A DNA stretch of 64,000 bases, taken from contig NZ_JAUSYC010000001.1 of the NCBI RefSeq assembly GCF_030816485.1, forward strand, positions 2,170,001-2,234,000. The letters run 5' to 3'. This document shows positions 18,288 through 27,397 of this stretch, piece by piece; positions within the stretch are counted from its first letter, which is position 1, and every line of letters begins with the position of its first letter. The translations under genes and the position numbers were made by a program. This DNA is from Arthrobacter sp. B1I2 (GTDB taxonomy: Bacteria > Actinomycetota > Actinomycetes > Actinomycetales > Micrococcaceae). The notes beneath the pieces were generated by a model. It was not told where the DNA came from. It saw only the letters and a list, made by a program, of their open reading frames with translations, and made no database searches.

Positions 18288-19298
18288 TCAGGCGGCCTGG
18301 CGGAGCGCAGCCCTGCGGGCCACCGAGTTCCGGCGCGCTGTCCGCAGCATGTCCAGGGTCAGCAGAAGCAGGGCCAGCCACACCACTCCGAACCCGATCC
18401 AGCGCGCCATGGTCATGGCCTCCCGGAATACCAGCAGCGCCACCAGGAATTGCAGCATGGGAGCGAAGTACTGCAGCAGCCCGATGGTGGTCATGGGCAG
18501 CCGGCGCGCGGAGGCGCCGAAGAAGAGCAGCGGGACGGCGGTGATCACGCCCGAGGCCAGCAGCAGCCAGAAGTGGCCTGCACCCTGGGAGGTCAGCGTG
18601 GAACTGCCGCTTGCTGCCAGGACCACCATCGCCACGGCCGCCAGCGGGGCCAGCACCATGGTCTCCACACTGAGGCTGGTGATGGCGTCCACTCTCGATC
18701 CCACCCGGTTCTTCACGAAGCCGTACAGCCCGAAGCTGAACGCCAGTGTCAGGGCGATCCAGGGCAGCTTCCCGTAGGAGTAGGTAAGGACGCCCACGGC
18801 CACGAAGCCCACGCCAACGGCGGCCCACTGAAGCGGCCGCAGCCTCTCCTTCAGGACGAGCACGCCCAGCAGAACCGAGACGAGCGGGTTGATGAAATAG
18901 CCCAGGGACGTTTCCACAGCCTGGCCTGTGGTCACGCCGTAGGTGTAGGTGAGCCAGTTGATGGCGATCAGGAAGGCCGCCAGCGCCAGGGAACCAAAGA
19001 CCCTTCGGTCCTTCAGGGCCGCCGCCAGCATGCCCCAGGCCCTGGTCACCGTGATCAGGAGGGCGCAAAACAGGAGTGACCACACCACGCGGTTGGCCAC
19101 GATTTCGACGGCGCCGGCGGGCATCAGGATGAAGAAGTACAGCGGGAGCAGCCCCCACAAGACGTACGCGCCGATGCCGAACAGCATTCCCGCCGTCGTA
19201 TCCGTGGCGAGTGGTTTGGGACCCGGGGCCGCCGGGGCTGCGGAGTGTGACCCCGCGGAAGAGGTGGCTGCGGGGGCGGCGGGAGTTCCTTCTGGCAT
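18288..19298 (-). CDS. rarD: EamA/RarD family transporter
   Basis: A 336-residue membrane protein of the drug/metabolite transporter superfamily with ten predicted helices, after a disordered Ala/Pro-rich leader of ~37 residues. The helix 1 sequence GIGAYVLWGLLPLYF and the NRVVWS motif are the RarD signature. The substrate is uncertain; RarD was named for a chloramphenicol-sensitivity phenotype and may export amino acids. The start is unclear: GTG 19304 or ATG 19298, neither with a Shine-Dalgarno. Confidence 0.88.
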   Translation of the reverse strand: MPEGTPAAPAATSSAGSHSAAPAAPGPKPLATDTTAGMLFGIGAYVLWGLLPLYFFILMPAGAVEIVANRVVWSLLFCALLITVTRAWGMLAAALKDRRVFGSLALAAFLIAINWLTYTYGVTTGQAVETSLGYFINPLVSVLLGVLVLKERLRPLQWAAVGVGFVAVGVLTYSYGKLPWIALTLAFSFGLYGFVKNRVGSRVDAITSLSVETMVLAPLAAVAMVVLAASGSSTLTSQGAGHFWLLLASGVITAVPLLFFGASARRLPMTTIGLLQYFAPMLQFLVALLVFREAMTMARWIGFGVVWLALLLLTLDMLRTARRNSVARRAALRQAA

Positions 19299-19365
19299 GG
19301 GCACGATGTCAATAACAGCATCCCCCGGGCGGGTATTCCAGCAGGCGGGCGGAAATCCGGAAAAT

Positions 19366-19384
19366 AATCAGTAGGCTTGCTTTC
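19366..19384 (+). promoter_or_regulatory. ATCAGTAGGCTT-type promoter-region motif
   Basis: AATCAGTAGGCTTGCTTTC, 33-51 bases before the topoisomerase IB start. It matches, with few differences, the minus-strand stretch at 9881-9900 before the AI-2E family gene. A shared control signal is possible. Confidence 0.4.
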
Positions 19385-19416
19385 ATGACACGTGGCCGTA
19401 TCAAGGAGTCCGCCCG

Positions 19417-20412
19417 ATGAGGCTCCGGCGCAGCAACGCCTCGGGCCGCGGCTACCGCAGGGTGGCTGCCGGCAAGGGCTTCAGTTACCGGGACCTGGAC
19501 GGCTCCACGCTGCCGCCCGGTCCCGTCCGGGACCGGCTGGAAAGCATCGGCATCCCGCCGGCATGGACCGATGTCTGGATTGCACCGTTCGAGAACGGCC
19601 ATATCCAGGCGACCGGCGTGGACGCTGTGGGCCGACGCCAGTACATTTACCACCCGGAGTGGCGCGAGCGTAAGGACCGGTTGAAGTTCGACCGGTCCCT
19701 CCAGTTGGCCGAATCGCTGCCCGCAGCCCGCCGCCGGGTCACGATGGACCTGCGCAGCGAGGGCTTCACCCGCGAGCGGGTCCTGGCGGGGGCGTTCCGG
19801 ATGCTGGACAGCGGATCCTTGCGCGTGGGCTCCGAACGGTACACCAACGAGAATGGCAGCCGGGGCCTGGCCACCCTGCTCTGCGCCCACGTCCAGGTGC
19901 GCAAGGACCGCATCCTGCTGCGCTTCCCGGCCAAGAGCGGCAAGGACTGGGAATCGGAAATCCGCGACCCCGATCTCGCCGTCCTCCTCCGCCTGCTCAA
20001 GCGCCGCGGGCCCAACGCCCGGCTCCTGGCCTACAAGGAGGGCAGGACCTGGCGGCCGGTGACGAGCGCAGACATCAACGCCTATGTGAAGGAGCGCACC
20101 GGGTCGGACTTCACCGCCAAGGACTTCCGCACCCTCCGCGGAACGGTGGCGGCGGCGGCAAGCCTGGCGCGCACCGGTCCCCAGCGCACGGCGGCCAAAC
20201 GGAAGCGGGCCATCAGCAGGGCCATGCACGATGCCGCTGAGACGCTGGGAAACACTCCCTCCATTGCCCGCAAGAGCTACGTGGATCCCCGCGTCCTGGA
20301 CCACTACCACGGCGGCGAAACCATCGATCCGAAGCGCCTGGACTCGTCCGAGGCCGAGCTCCGGGCGCTCCTGTACCGCGAAGGCAAGCTGGTGGCCCTG
20401 GCCGCCAACTAG
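19417..20412 (+). CDS. DNA topoisomerase IB
   Basis: A 331-residue bacterial type IB topoisomerase, which nicks and reseals one DNA strand to relax supercoils. N-terminal domain to ~residue 90; catalytic domain then shows SLRVGSERYTNEN (first catalytic Arg region), DFRTLRGTVAAA (second Arg) and the nucleophile Tyr288 in NTPSIARKSYVDP. AAGGAG lies eight bases before the ATG. It stands alone with its own promoter region. Poxvirus-like IB enzymes are accessory in bacteria, since TopA and gyrase do the main work. Confidence 0.9.
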   Translation: MRLRRSNASGRGYRRVAAGKGFSYRDLDGSTLPPGPVRDRLESIGIPPAWTDVWIAPFENGHIQATGVDAVGRRQYIYHPEWRERKDRLKFDRSLQLAESLPAARRRVTMDLRSEGFTRERVLAGAFRMLDSGSLRVGSERYTNENGSRGLATLLCAHVQVRKDRILLRFPAKSGKDWESEIRDPDLAVLLRLLKRRGPNARLLAYKEGRTWRPVTSADINAYVKERTGSDFTAKDFRTLRGTVAAAASLARTGPQRTAAKRKRAISRAMHDAAETLGNTPSIARKSYVDPRVLDHYHGGETIDPKRLDSSEAELRALLYREGKLVALAAN

Positions 20413-20487
20413 AATGGGGGACTGTGCGCGGCACCATGCTGCGCACCCTCATGAAACATGAGCAGGACCAGTTCAGAAGGGCTCCCG

Positions 20488-21918
20488 GTGTCCAATCACA
20501 GCGAAACCGCCGCCAACCGTCCCCTCCGCGTCGCCATCGTCGGCGCAGGACCGGCGGGAGTCTATGCTGCGGACATCCTCACCAAGTCCAGCGGGGTCAA
20601 GGACGGCGACTTCCAGGTCAGCATCGACCTCTTTGAGGCTTATCCGGCGCCCTACGGACTGATCCGCTACGGGGTGGCCCCGGACCACCCCCGCATCAAG
20701 GGCATCGTCAACGCGCTGCACAAGGTCCTGGACCGCGGGGACATCCGGTTCCTGGGCAACGTGACCTACGGCCGGGACCTCACGCTGCACGATTTCCGGG
20801 CCTTCTACGACGCTGTCATCTTTTCCACCGGCGCCATCAAGGACGCGGACCTGGACATTCCGGGGATCAACCTGCACGGCTCGTTCGGCGGCGCCGACTT
20901 CGTGTCCTGGTACGACGGCCACCCCGATGTCCCCCGGGAGTGGCCGCTCGAAGCCAAGGAAATCGCCGTCATCGGCAACGGGAACGTGGCCCTGGACGTG
21001 GCGCGCATGCTGGTCAAGCACCCGGAGGAGCTGCTGAGCACCGAGATTCCGGACAACGTCTACCAGGGACTGAAGTCCTCGCCCGTGACGGACGTGCACG
21101 TTTTTGGCCGCCGCGGCCCGGCCCAGGTGAAGTTCACGCCACTGGAGCTGCGCGAGCTCAGCCACATGGATGACGTCGACATCGTCCTGTACCCGGAGGA
21201 CTTTGAATTCGACGAGGCCTCGGACGAGGCCATCCGCAGCAACAACCAGGTCAAGACGATGGTGAACACCCTCACCAACTGGCTGGTGGAGGAGCATGCG
21301 GAGTCAGAGAACCCCTCTTCCCGCAGGCTGCACCTGCACTTCCTGCACAGCCCCGTTGAGGTGCTCGACGACGGCACGGGCAAGGTGGGCGGCATCAAGT
21401 TCGAGCGCATGCAGCTGGACGGGACCGGCAACGCCAAGGGCACGGGGGAGTACGTCGAGTACCCCGTCCAGGCCGTTTACCGCGCCATCGGCTACCACGG
21501 CTCGGCGCTGGATGAACTGGAGTATGACGCCAAGCGCGGCGTCATCCCCAACGAAGGCGGCCGTGTCCTGGACGCCGAGGGCAACCCGGTGCCGGGCATC
21601 TACACCACGGGCTGGATTAAGCGCGGACCGGTGGGACTGATCGGGCACACCAAGGGCGATGCCCTGGAAACCATCGGCTTCCTGCTGGAGGACCGGCCGA
21701 ACCTCCCGGCGGCTCAAAACCCGGATCCCCAGGCCATCATCAACCTGCTCGAGGAACGCGGCATCGAATACACCACCTGGGAAGGGTGGAACAAGCTTGA
21801 CGCCCACGAGGCAGGCCTGGGTGCCGCGTGGACCGGACCTGAGGGCCTGGACCACGTGGTGCGTGAACGGATCAAAGTGGTGCCGCGCGAGGACATGATC
21901 CGCATCTCCCGCGGCTGA
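20488..21918 (+). CDS. ferredoxin/adrenodoxin NADP+ reductase, FprA type (second paralogue)
   Basis: A 476-residue FAD/NADPH reductase very similar to the product of 3862-5328: FAD-binding GAGPAGVYAADILTK near residue 16, NADPH-binding GNGNVALDVARML near residue 155, and the same ATG-type GWIKRGPVGLIGHTKGD segment near the C-terminus. The GTG at 20488 is preferred over the ATG at 20458 because AGAAGG sits seven bases before it. It is monocistronic, ends directly at a palindromic repeat (21919-21982), and is not next to sulfur or heme genes. The partner ferredoxin or P450 is not in view. Confidence 0.9.
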   Translation: MSNHSETAANRPLRVAIVGAGPAGVYAADILTKSSGVKDGDFQVSIDLFEAYPAPYGLIRYGVAPDHPRIKGIVNALHKVLDRGDIRFLGNVTYGRDLTLHDFRAFYDAVIFSTGAIKDADLDIPGINLHGSFGGADFVSWYDGHPDVPREWPLEAKEIAVIGNGNVALDVARMLVKHPEELLSTEIPDNVYQGLKSSPVTDVHVFGRRGPAQVKFTPLELRELSHMDDVDIVLYPEDFEFDEASDEAIRSNNQVKTMVNTLTNWLVEEHAESENPSSRRLHLHFLHSPVEVLDDGTGKVGGIKFERMQLDGTGNAKGTGEYVEYPVQAVYRAIGYHGSALDELEYDAKRGVIPNEGGRVLDAEGNPVPGIYTTGWIKRGPVGLIGHTKGDALETIGFLLEDRPNLPAAQNPDPQAIINLLEERGIEYTTWEGWNKLDAHEAGLGAAWTGPEGLDHVVRERIKVVPREDMIRISRG

Positions 21919-21982
21919 GGAGTTTTTGGACACATACCGCGAGTTGAGGGCCGCCAAAGTCCCCGTATCTGTCCGAAAACTC
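21919..21982. repeat. REP-like palindromic repeat, copy 2
   Basis: GAGTTTTTGGACACATACC (21920-21938) faces GTATCTGTCCGAAAACTC (21965-21982), an imperfect version of the copy at 9937-10003. It begins the base after the stop codon of the FprA paralogue, so it forms that gene's 3' end. Confidence 0.75.
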
Positions 21983-22077
21983 AAGCCACTGTGGCTGCCG
22001 ACGCCGAAGTGGATGCGCTGGAGCAACTGGTCCGGCTAGACTGGCCGCTCCAGACGCGTGCAATTCCCGGGAGTTCG

Positions 22078-23418
22078 ATGACGAACCTGCTCCAGCCTGA
22101 ACCGCTCCAGCGCGCGGCGCTGGCCGGGCATGAGCATTTGGGCGGCACCTCCGGGGGCACCGCCGAGCTGCCCGGCCTGCGCAAACTCATCAAGGAGTCC
22201 TGGCAACGGTCCGCACGCTTCAAAGCCAATCCGGACAACGCGGCCGCACCGCTGGCCTTCGACTGGGACGAGCTGGAGGACTACCGGCGGCAGCACCCCC
22301 TGGCAGCGATCATGCCGGTCATCGACAAACTCCTGGTCCAGCCCAGCCACGACAGCGGGCTGCTGGTGGCGGTGGGGGACGAGGTGGGCAGGCTCCTGTG
22401 GGTCGACGGGGACCCCGCCCTCCAGCGCCGGGCCGAAGGCATGATGTTCGTTCCCGGCGCCGACTGGTCCGAGGCCAGTGTCGGCACCAGCGCGCCGGGC
22501 ACCGCCCTTGCACTGGGCAGGGGAATCCAGATCGCCGGCGCCGAGCACTACCAGCGCGCGGTGCACCCCTGGAGCTGCACCGCCGTCCCCTTCCACGATC
22601 CCGACTCCGGCGCCGTTCTCGGCGTCGTGGACATTACGGGTACGGCCACCGCGGTGGCGCCGCACACGCTGTCGCTGGTGGAGGCAACTGTGGCTGCCGC
22701 CCAGGCGCAGCTGCGGGTGGAGCGCCTGCAGCATGCGGCGGAACTCGCCAGGAAGCCCGCACGACGACGGTCCCCGGCTGCCGCCGGCAGGCAGGACCAG
22801 GGTGCCAAGGAAGGCAGCCTCTACCGGAACAGCCTGCAGCTGCTGGGCCGGGACCAGGCACTGCTCAGCCTGGGTGGCAGGACTGTTTCCCTCTCCGCCC
22901 GGCACAGCGAGATCCTTGCCCTGCTCAGCATGCATCCGGACGGGCTCACTGCGGAGGAACTCAGTTCGCTGCTGTATCCGGGCGAAGGGTCCACCATGAC
23001 GCTGCGGGCCGAGATGGTCCGCCTGCGCAAAGTCGTCGAGCAGCTCAGCCCCGATGCTGTTCCCGGTTCGCGCCCCTACCGGCTGCCGGTGGATCTGGTG
23101 CCGGATACGGGCCAGGTGCTCAGTTGCCTGCAGCGCGGTGCGCACCGGATTGCCCTGGAGATTTACCGGGGCGCGGTGCTTCCGCGTTCCGAAGCGCCGG
23201 GCATCGTCGAGCTGAGGAACAGGGTCTCGTCCCTGCTCCGGGAAGCGGTCCTCACGGACGGAAGTGCCGAGTCCCTGCTTAAGTACGCCGCACTTCCCGA
23301 GGCAAGTGACGACGTCGGAATCCGCCGTGCCGCGCTCCGCCTCCTGCCGCCGCGCTCACCCAAGCGGGCCGCCGTCGTGGCCGACCTGGAACGACTGGAA
23401 GCAGAACTGGGCGCCTGA
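22078..23418 (+). CDS. GAF domain-containing transcriptional regulator (AcoR-like, lacking AAA+ domain)
   Basis: A 446-residue cytoplasmic regulator. The N-terminal half resembles the sensor part of AcoR-type activators ([12 protein letters not shown], then a GAF domain ~65-230 with [14 protein letters not shown]). The C-terminus is not a sigma54 activator but a winged-helix-like region (~280-345, [23 protein letters not shown]) and a helical tail. The ATG at 22078 with GGGAG before it is preferred over GTG 21991. It precedes the aldehyde dehydrogenase gene by 173 bases and is its probable activator. Confidence 0.78.
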   Translation: MTNLLQPEPLQRAALAGHEHLGGTSGGTAELPGLRKLIKESWQRSARFKANPDNAAAPLAFDWDELEDYRRQHPLAAIMPVIDKLLVQPSHDSGLLVAVGDEVGRLLWVDGDPALQRRAEGMMFVPGADWSEASVGTSAPGTALALGRGIQIAGAEHYQRAVHPWSCTAVPFHDPDSGAVLGVVDITGTATAVAPHTLSLVEATVAAAQAQLRVERLQHAAELARKPARRRSPAAAGRQDQGAKEGSLYRNSLQLLGRDQALLSLGGRTVSLSARHSEILALLSMHPDGLTAEELSSLLYPGEGSTMTLRAEMVRLRKVVEQLSPDAVPGSRPYRLPVDLVPDTGQVLSCLQRGAHRIALEIYRGAVLPRSEAPGIVELRNRVSSLLREAVLTDGSAESLLKYAALPEASDDVGIRRAALRLLPPRSPKRAAVVADLERLEAELGA

Positions 23419-23500
23419 ATTGTTTTTCGGGTTGTGAGGGTGGGTCCACGCCTGCAGGTTCCCTGGCCGAGCTTGCGAGGTTAGGGGGGGCAGGTGGGGC

Positions 23501-23518
23501 GCAACCTTGCTGCAACCT
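23501..23518 (+). promoter_or_regulatory. direct repeat upstream of aldehyde dehydrogenase
   Basis: GCAACCT occurs at 23501-23507 and 23512-23518, 11 bases apart, about 75 bases before the dehydrogenase start. One-turn spacing on the helix suits a dimeric regulator such as the GAF protein encoded just upstream. The sequence is the only evidence. Confidence 0.35.
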
Positions 23519-23591
23519 CCCCGCGCCTACGCTGTCTCCAACGGTGAGCGCCCTTGTGGCCCGCCTACTGCACAGCAAAGGAGCTAAGCAC

Positions 23592-25115
23592 ATGACCGTT
23601 TATGCACAGCCGGGAACCGACGGGTCGAAGGTCACCTTCAAGGACCGGTATGAAAACTGGATCGGCGGCGAATGGGTGGCCCCCGTGAAGGGGCAGTACT
23701 TCGAGAACATCACCCCGGTGACGGGCAAGGCGTTCTGTGAGGTGGCCCGCGGCACGGCGGAGGACATCGAACTGGCCCTGGACGCGGCGCACAAGGCGGC
23801 ACCGTCCTGGGGCAAGACCTCCGTGGCGGAGCGCGCGGCCATCCTGAACAAGATTGCCGACCGCATTGACGAAAACCTTGAGATGCTTGCCGTTGCCGAA
23901 ACCTGGGACAACGGCAAGCCGGTCCGCGAAACCCTCAACGCGGACCTGCCGCTGGCCTCGGACCACTTCCGCTACTTCGCCTCGGCCGTCCGGGCCCAGG
24001 AGGGCAGCCTCTCCCAGCTGGACGACAACACCACCGCGTACCACTTCCATGAGCCGCTCGGCGTGGTGGGCCAGATCATCCCCTGGAACTTCCCCATCCT
24101 GATGGCCGTCTGGAAGCTCGCCCCCGCCCTCGCCGCCGGAAACACCGTGGTGCTCAAACCGGCGGAACAGACGCCAAGCTCCATCCTGGTCCTGATGGAA
24201 CTCATTGGGGACCTGCTCCCTGCCGGTGTCCTGAACGTGGTCAACGGATTCGGCGTGGAGGCTGGCAAGCCGCTGGCGTCCAGTTCCCGGATCCGGAAGA
24301 TCGCCTTCACCGGCGAGACCACCACCGGCCGGCTGATCAGCCAGTACGCGAGCCAGAACCTCATTCCCGTCACCCTGGAACTGGGCGGCAAGAGCCCCAA
24401 CATCTTCTTCAACGATGTTGCCCAGGAGAACGACGCGTTCTACGACAAGGCCCAGGAGGGCTTCGCGCTGTTCGCCTTCAACCAGGGTGAAGTCTGCACC
24501 TGCCCCTCGCGGGCGCTCGTCCAGGAGGACATCTACGAGTCCTTCATGGCGGACGCCGTGGCCCGGGTGGAAAAGATGATCCAGGGCAACCCGCTGGACA
24601 CCGAAACCCAGGTAGGTGCGCAGGCCTCGAACGACCAGCTGGAGAAGATCCTGTCCTACATCGACATCGGAAAGCAGGAGGGCGCCAAGATCCTCACGGG
24701 CGGTGCCCGCGCCGAACTTCCGGGCGACCTGGCCGGCGGCTTCTACGTCCAGCCCACCGTGTTCGAGGGCCACAACCGGATGCGGATCTTCCAGGAGGAG
24801 ATCTTCGGCCCTGTGGTGGCGGTGACGAAGTTCAGTGACTACAACGACGCCATGGGTATCGCCAACGACACCCTCTATGGGCTGGGCGCGGGTGTCTGGT
24901 CGCGCAACGGCAACGTGGCTTACCGGGCAGGCAGGGAGATCCAGGCCGGCCGGGTCTGGGTCAACAACTACCACGCCTACCCGGCGGGTGCGGCCTTCGG
25001 CGGGTACAAGTCATCCGGCATCGGCCGTGAAAACCACGCCATGATGCTGGACCACTACCAGCAGACCAAGAACCTGCTGGTCAGCTACGACGAAAACAAG
25101 CTGGGCTTCTTCTAG
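23592..25115 (+). CDS. exaC: aldehyde dehydrogenase, acetaldehyde (ExaC) type
   Basis: A 507-residue NAD+-dependent aldehyde dehydrogenase. The catalytic Cys302 is in [13 protein letters not shown], the general-base Glu in [12 protein letters not shown]; cofactor contact IIPWNFP is present. The double CTC around the nucleophile and the length are typical of ExaC-type acetaldehyde dehydrogenases. AAAGGAG precedes the ATG by eight bases. It is cotranscribed with the DUF779 gene and preceded by the GAF regulator, a combination seen in aldehyde-induced operons. Confidence 0.9.
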   Translation: MTVYAQPGTDGSKVTFKDRYENWIGGEWVAPVKGQYFENITPVTGKAFCEVARGTAEDIELALDAAHKAAPSWGKTSVAERAAILNKIADRIDENLEMLAVAETWDNGKPVRETLNADLPLASDHFRYFASAVRAQEGSLSQLDDNTTAYHFHEPLGVVGQIIPWNFPILMAVWKLAPALAAGNTVVLKPAEQTPSSILVLMELIGDLLPAGVLNVVNGFGVEAGKPLASSSRIRKIAFTGETTTGRLISQYASQNLIPVTLELGGKSPNIFFNDVAQENDAFYDKAQEGFALFAFNQGEVCTCPSRALVQEDIYESFMADAVARVEKMIQGNPLDTETQVGAQASNDQLEKILSYIDIGKQEGAKILTGGARAELPGDLAGGFYVQPTVFEGHNRMRIFQEEIFGPVVAVTKFSDYNDAMGIANDTLYGLGAGVWSRNGNVAYRAGREIQAGRVWVNNYHAYPAGAAFGGYKSSGIGRENHAMMLDHYQQTKNLLVSYDENKLGFF

Positions 25116-25118
25116 GCC

Positions 25119-25526
25119 ATGGCTTCCACCAGGCTCGATGCCGCCGTGACGCTCCCCGGGGAAGACTTTTCCCGGGTGGCGCTCGCGCCGGCCGCCGTGG
25201 ACCTGCTGCGGATGCTGTGGGACCGGCATGGCCCGCTCATGTTCCACCAGTCCGGCGGCTGCTGCGACGGGTCCTCTCCCATGTGCTACCCGGCAGGGGA
25301 ATTCATTACCGGGGAGTCGGACGTCCTGCTGGGGCTGTTCGACCTCTCCGACGGGCTGCAGCCGCTGCCGCTGGAGTTCTGGATGTCCCGGGAGCAGTTC
25401 AACTACTGGAGCCACACCCACCTGACCGTTGACGTTGTGCCGGGCCGGGGGAGCGGCTTTTCGGTGGAAGCGCCGGAAGGCAAGCGCTTCCTGATCCGGT
25501 CTGCGCTGATGGACTGGCCAGGCTGA
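25119..25526 (+). CDS. DUF779 family protein
   Basis: A 135-residue small protein of the DUF779 family, starting three bases after the dehydrogenase stop. The conserved Cys cluster GGCCDGSSPMCYP near residues 46-58 could bind metal or react with an aldehyde. DUF779 genes are commonly found beside aldehyde dehydrogenases; an accessory or protective role is likely but not established. No signal peptide, so cytoplasmic. Confidence 0.88.
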   Translation: MASTRLDAAVTLPGEDFSRVALAPAAVDLLRMLWDRHGPLMFHQSGGCCDGSSPMCYPAGEFITGESDVLLGLFDLSDGLQPLPLEFWMSREQFNYWSHTHLTVDVVPGRGSGFSVEAPEGKRFLIRSALMDWPG

Positions 25527-25543
25527 GAAGTTCGGTCCACAAC

Positions 25544-25577
25544 CACCCGGGGCTCTCCATGCGGAGGGCCCCGGGTG
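25544..25577 (+). terminator. terminator after aldehyde dehydrogenase-DUF779 operon
   Basis: A 15-base stem (25544-25558 with 25563-25577), one G-U pair, loop ATGC. It begins 18 bases after the DUF779 stop. There is no U-tract, but the stem is strong and the position fits. Confidence 0.7.
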
Positions 25578-25700
25578 CGTTAACGGAAGAATATTCGGCG
25601 TACGGGCCGTCTCACTATTCGGGACGATTGGGGCCGTCCAGTGGATGGACACTATCGTTGATAGGTCTGTTTCCCTCGCAAACCAGGATTGTGACCCCTT

Positions 25701-27263
25701 ATGAATCTTCTGCGGACAAAATCCATCGAGCAGTCGATTGCCGACGCCGATGAGCCCGGACGCAAGCTTAAGCGTTCCCTCAGCACCTGGGACCTCATGA
25801 TCATGGGCGTCGCCGTTGCTGTCGGCGCCGGTATCTTCTCGGTGGGCGCCAAGGCCGCTGCCAACTTCGCGGGCCCCGCCGTTACCGCCTCCTTCGCGAT
25901 CGCCGCAGTCACCTGCGCGCTGGCCATCATGTGCTACGCCGAGTTCGCCACCGCCATTCCCGTGGCCGGCTCGGCCTATGTTTTCACCTACGCGACGATG
26001 GGCGAACTCCTTGCCTGGATCATCGGCTGGAACCTGATCCTGGAACTGTTCACGGCCGCCGCCGTGATCGCCAAGTACTGGGGCATCTACCTCAGCAAGG
26101 TGTTTGCCCTCACCGGCCTTGACATTCCGCCGGCCATCTCGCTGGGCGGCGTTGACCTTTACTGGGGCGCCTTCCTGATCGTGGCCATCTTCACCGTGCT
26201 GCTGGTGCTGGGCACCAAGCTGTCCGCCCGCGTGGGCAACATCTTCACCCTGATCAAGATCGCCGTGGTCCTGTTCGTGATCGTGGTGGGCTTCACCTAC
26301 GTGAAGTTCGAGAACTACACCCCCTTCGTTCCCGCCTCCGAGCCCACGGCCGGCACCGGCGCTGCGGATGTCCTGAAGCAGTCGTTCTTCGGCTTCCTGA
26401 CCGGTGCTGCCCCCGCCCAGTACGGCACCATGGGCATCTTCGCCGGTGCGGCCCTGGTGTTCTTCGCGTTCATCGGTTTCGACGTGGTGGCCACCTCCGC
26501 CGAGGAAGTCAAGAACCCGCAGAAGACCCTGCCCCGCGGCATCTTTGGCGGCCTGGCCCTGGTGACGCTGCTCTACATCCTCGTTTCCCTGGCCCTGACC
26601 GGCATGGTGTCCTACACCCAGCTGGCCGAAGCCAAGAGCCCTACCCTCACCACCGCCTTCGAAGCAGTGGGTGACACGTCCGCCGCCAAGGTCATCGCCT
26701 TCGGTTCCCTGGTGGGACTCACCACCGTGATCATGGTGCTCCTCATGGGCCTGTCCCGCGTGGTCCTGGCCATGAGCCGCGACGGCCTGCTGCCCCGGTC
26801 GCTGTCCAAGACCAGCGAGAAACGTTCGACGCCGGTGCGCCTCCAGGTCATCTGCGGCGCCGCGGTTGCCCTGGTGGCAGGCCTCACCAACGTGGACCTG
26901 CTCGAGGAAATGATCAACATCGGCACGCTTTCCGCGTTCGTGGTGGTCAGCCTGGGCATCCTGGTGCTCCGCAGGAAGCGCCCGGACCTGAAGCCCGCCT
27001 TCCGCGTCCCGTTCGGCAAGGTGCTGCCGGTCGTCTCCGCAGTGCTCTGCCTGTACCTGATGACCAACCTTGCCGTGGAGACCTGGATCTTCTTTGCCTT
27101 CTGGCTGGTCATCGGCCTGGCGATCTACTTTGCCTACGGGCAGCGGCATTCGCGGCTCAATGAGCGCTTCGCTGAAGCCAGCGCCTCCGTCAATGGCACC
27201 CTTGCCGCCGGTTCAAGTGCAGCCACCCAGCATGATGACGAGGACGAGCTGAGCCGGACCTGA
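25701..27263 (+). CDS. APC superfamily amino acid permease (cationic amino acid transporter type)
   Basis: A 520-residue membrane transporter with 12 predicted helices. The N-terminal soluble stretch (RTKSIEQSIADADEPGRKLKRSL) leads into GVAVAVGAGIF, the unwound TM1 substrate site of APC proteins. TM6 contains FFAFIGFDVVATSAEEV, which is characteristic of the CAT/YhdG group. The substrate is probably a cationic or neutral amino acid. Monocistronic; a hairpin at 27288-27317 follows. Confidence 0.88.
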   Translation: MNLLRTKSIEQSIADADEPGRKLKRSLSTWDLMIMGVAVAVGAGIFSVGAKAAANFAGPAVTASFAIAAVTCALAIMCYAEFATAIPVAGSAYVFTYATMGELLAWIIGWNLILELFTAAAVIAKYWGIYLSKVFALTGLDIPPAISLGGVDLYWGAFLIVAIFTVLLVLGTKLSARVGNIFTLIKIAVVLFVIVVGFTYVKFENYTPFVPASEPTAGTGAADVLKQSFFGFLTGAAPAQYGTMGIFAGAALVFFAFIGFDVVATSAEEVKNPQKTLPRGIFGGLALVTLLYILVSLALTGMVSYTQLAEAKSPTLTTAFEAVGDTSAAKVIAFGSLVGLTTVIMVLLMGLSRVVLAMSRDGLLPRSLSKTSEKRSTPVRLQVICGAAVALVAGLTNVDLLEEMINIGTLSAFVVVSLGILVLRRKRPDLKPAFRVPFGKVLPVVSAVLCLYLMTNLAVETWIFFAFWLVIGLAIYFAYGQRHSRLNERFAEASASVNGTLAAGSSAATQHDDEDELSRT

Positions 27264-27287
27264 CGGCCCGCCGCTCCAGCTGTTGAA

Positions 27288-27317
27288 CTGCCCGTCCGGC
27301 CTGTGCCGGGCGGGCAG
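27288..27317 (+). terminator. terminator after amino acid permease
   Basis: A 13-base stem with one G-U pair: CTGCCCGTCCGGC (27288-27300) and GCCGGGCGGGCAG (27305-27317), loop CTGT. It sits 25 bases after the permease stop and before the converging DUF2461 gene. Confidence 0.7.
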
Positions 27318-27397
27318 ACCCGTTTCCGGGACAGATGCGCGAAGCAGCCGCCAGTGCAGGAGTGTAATGTCAGGGCGCCGCGTAACGGCCCACCCAC

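Noticed and set aside
19309..20310. Open frame antisense to the topoisomerase IB gene
   Set aside because: Reverse-strand shadow; topoisomerase catalytic residues are on the plus strand.
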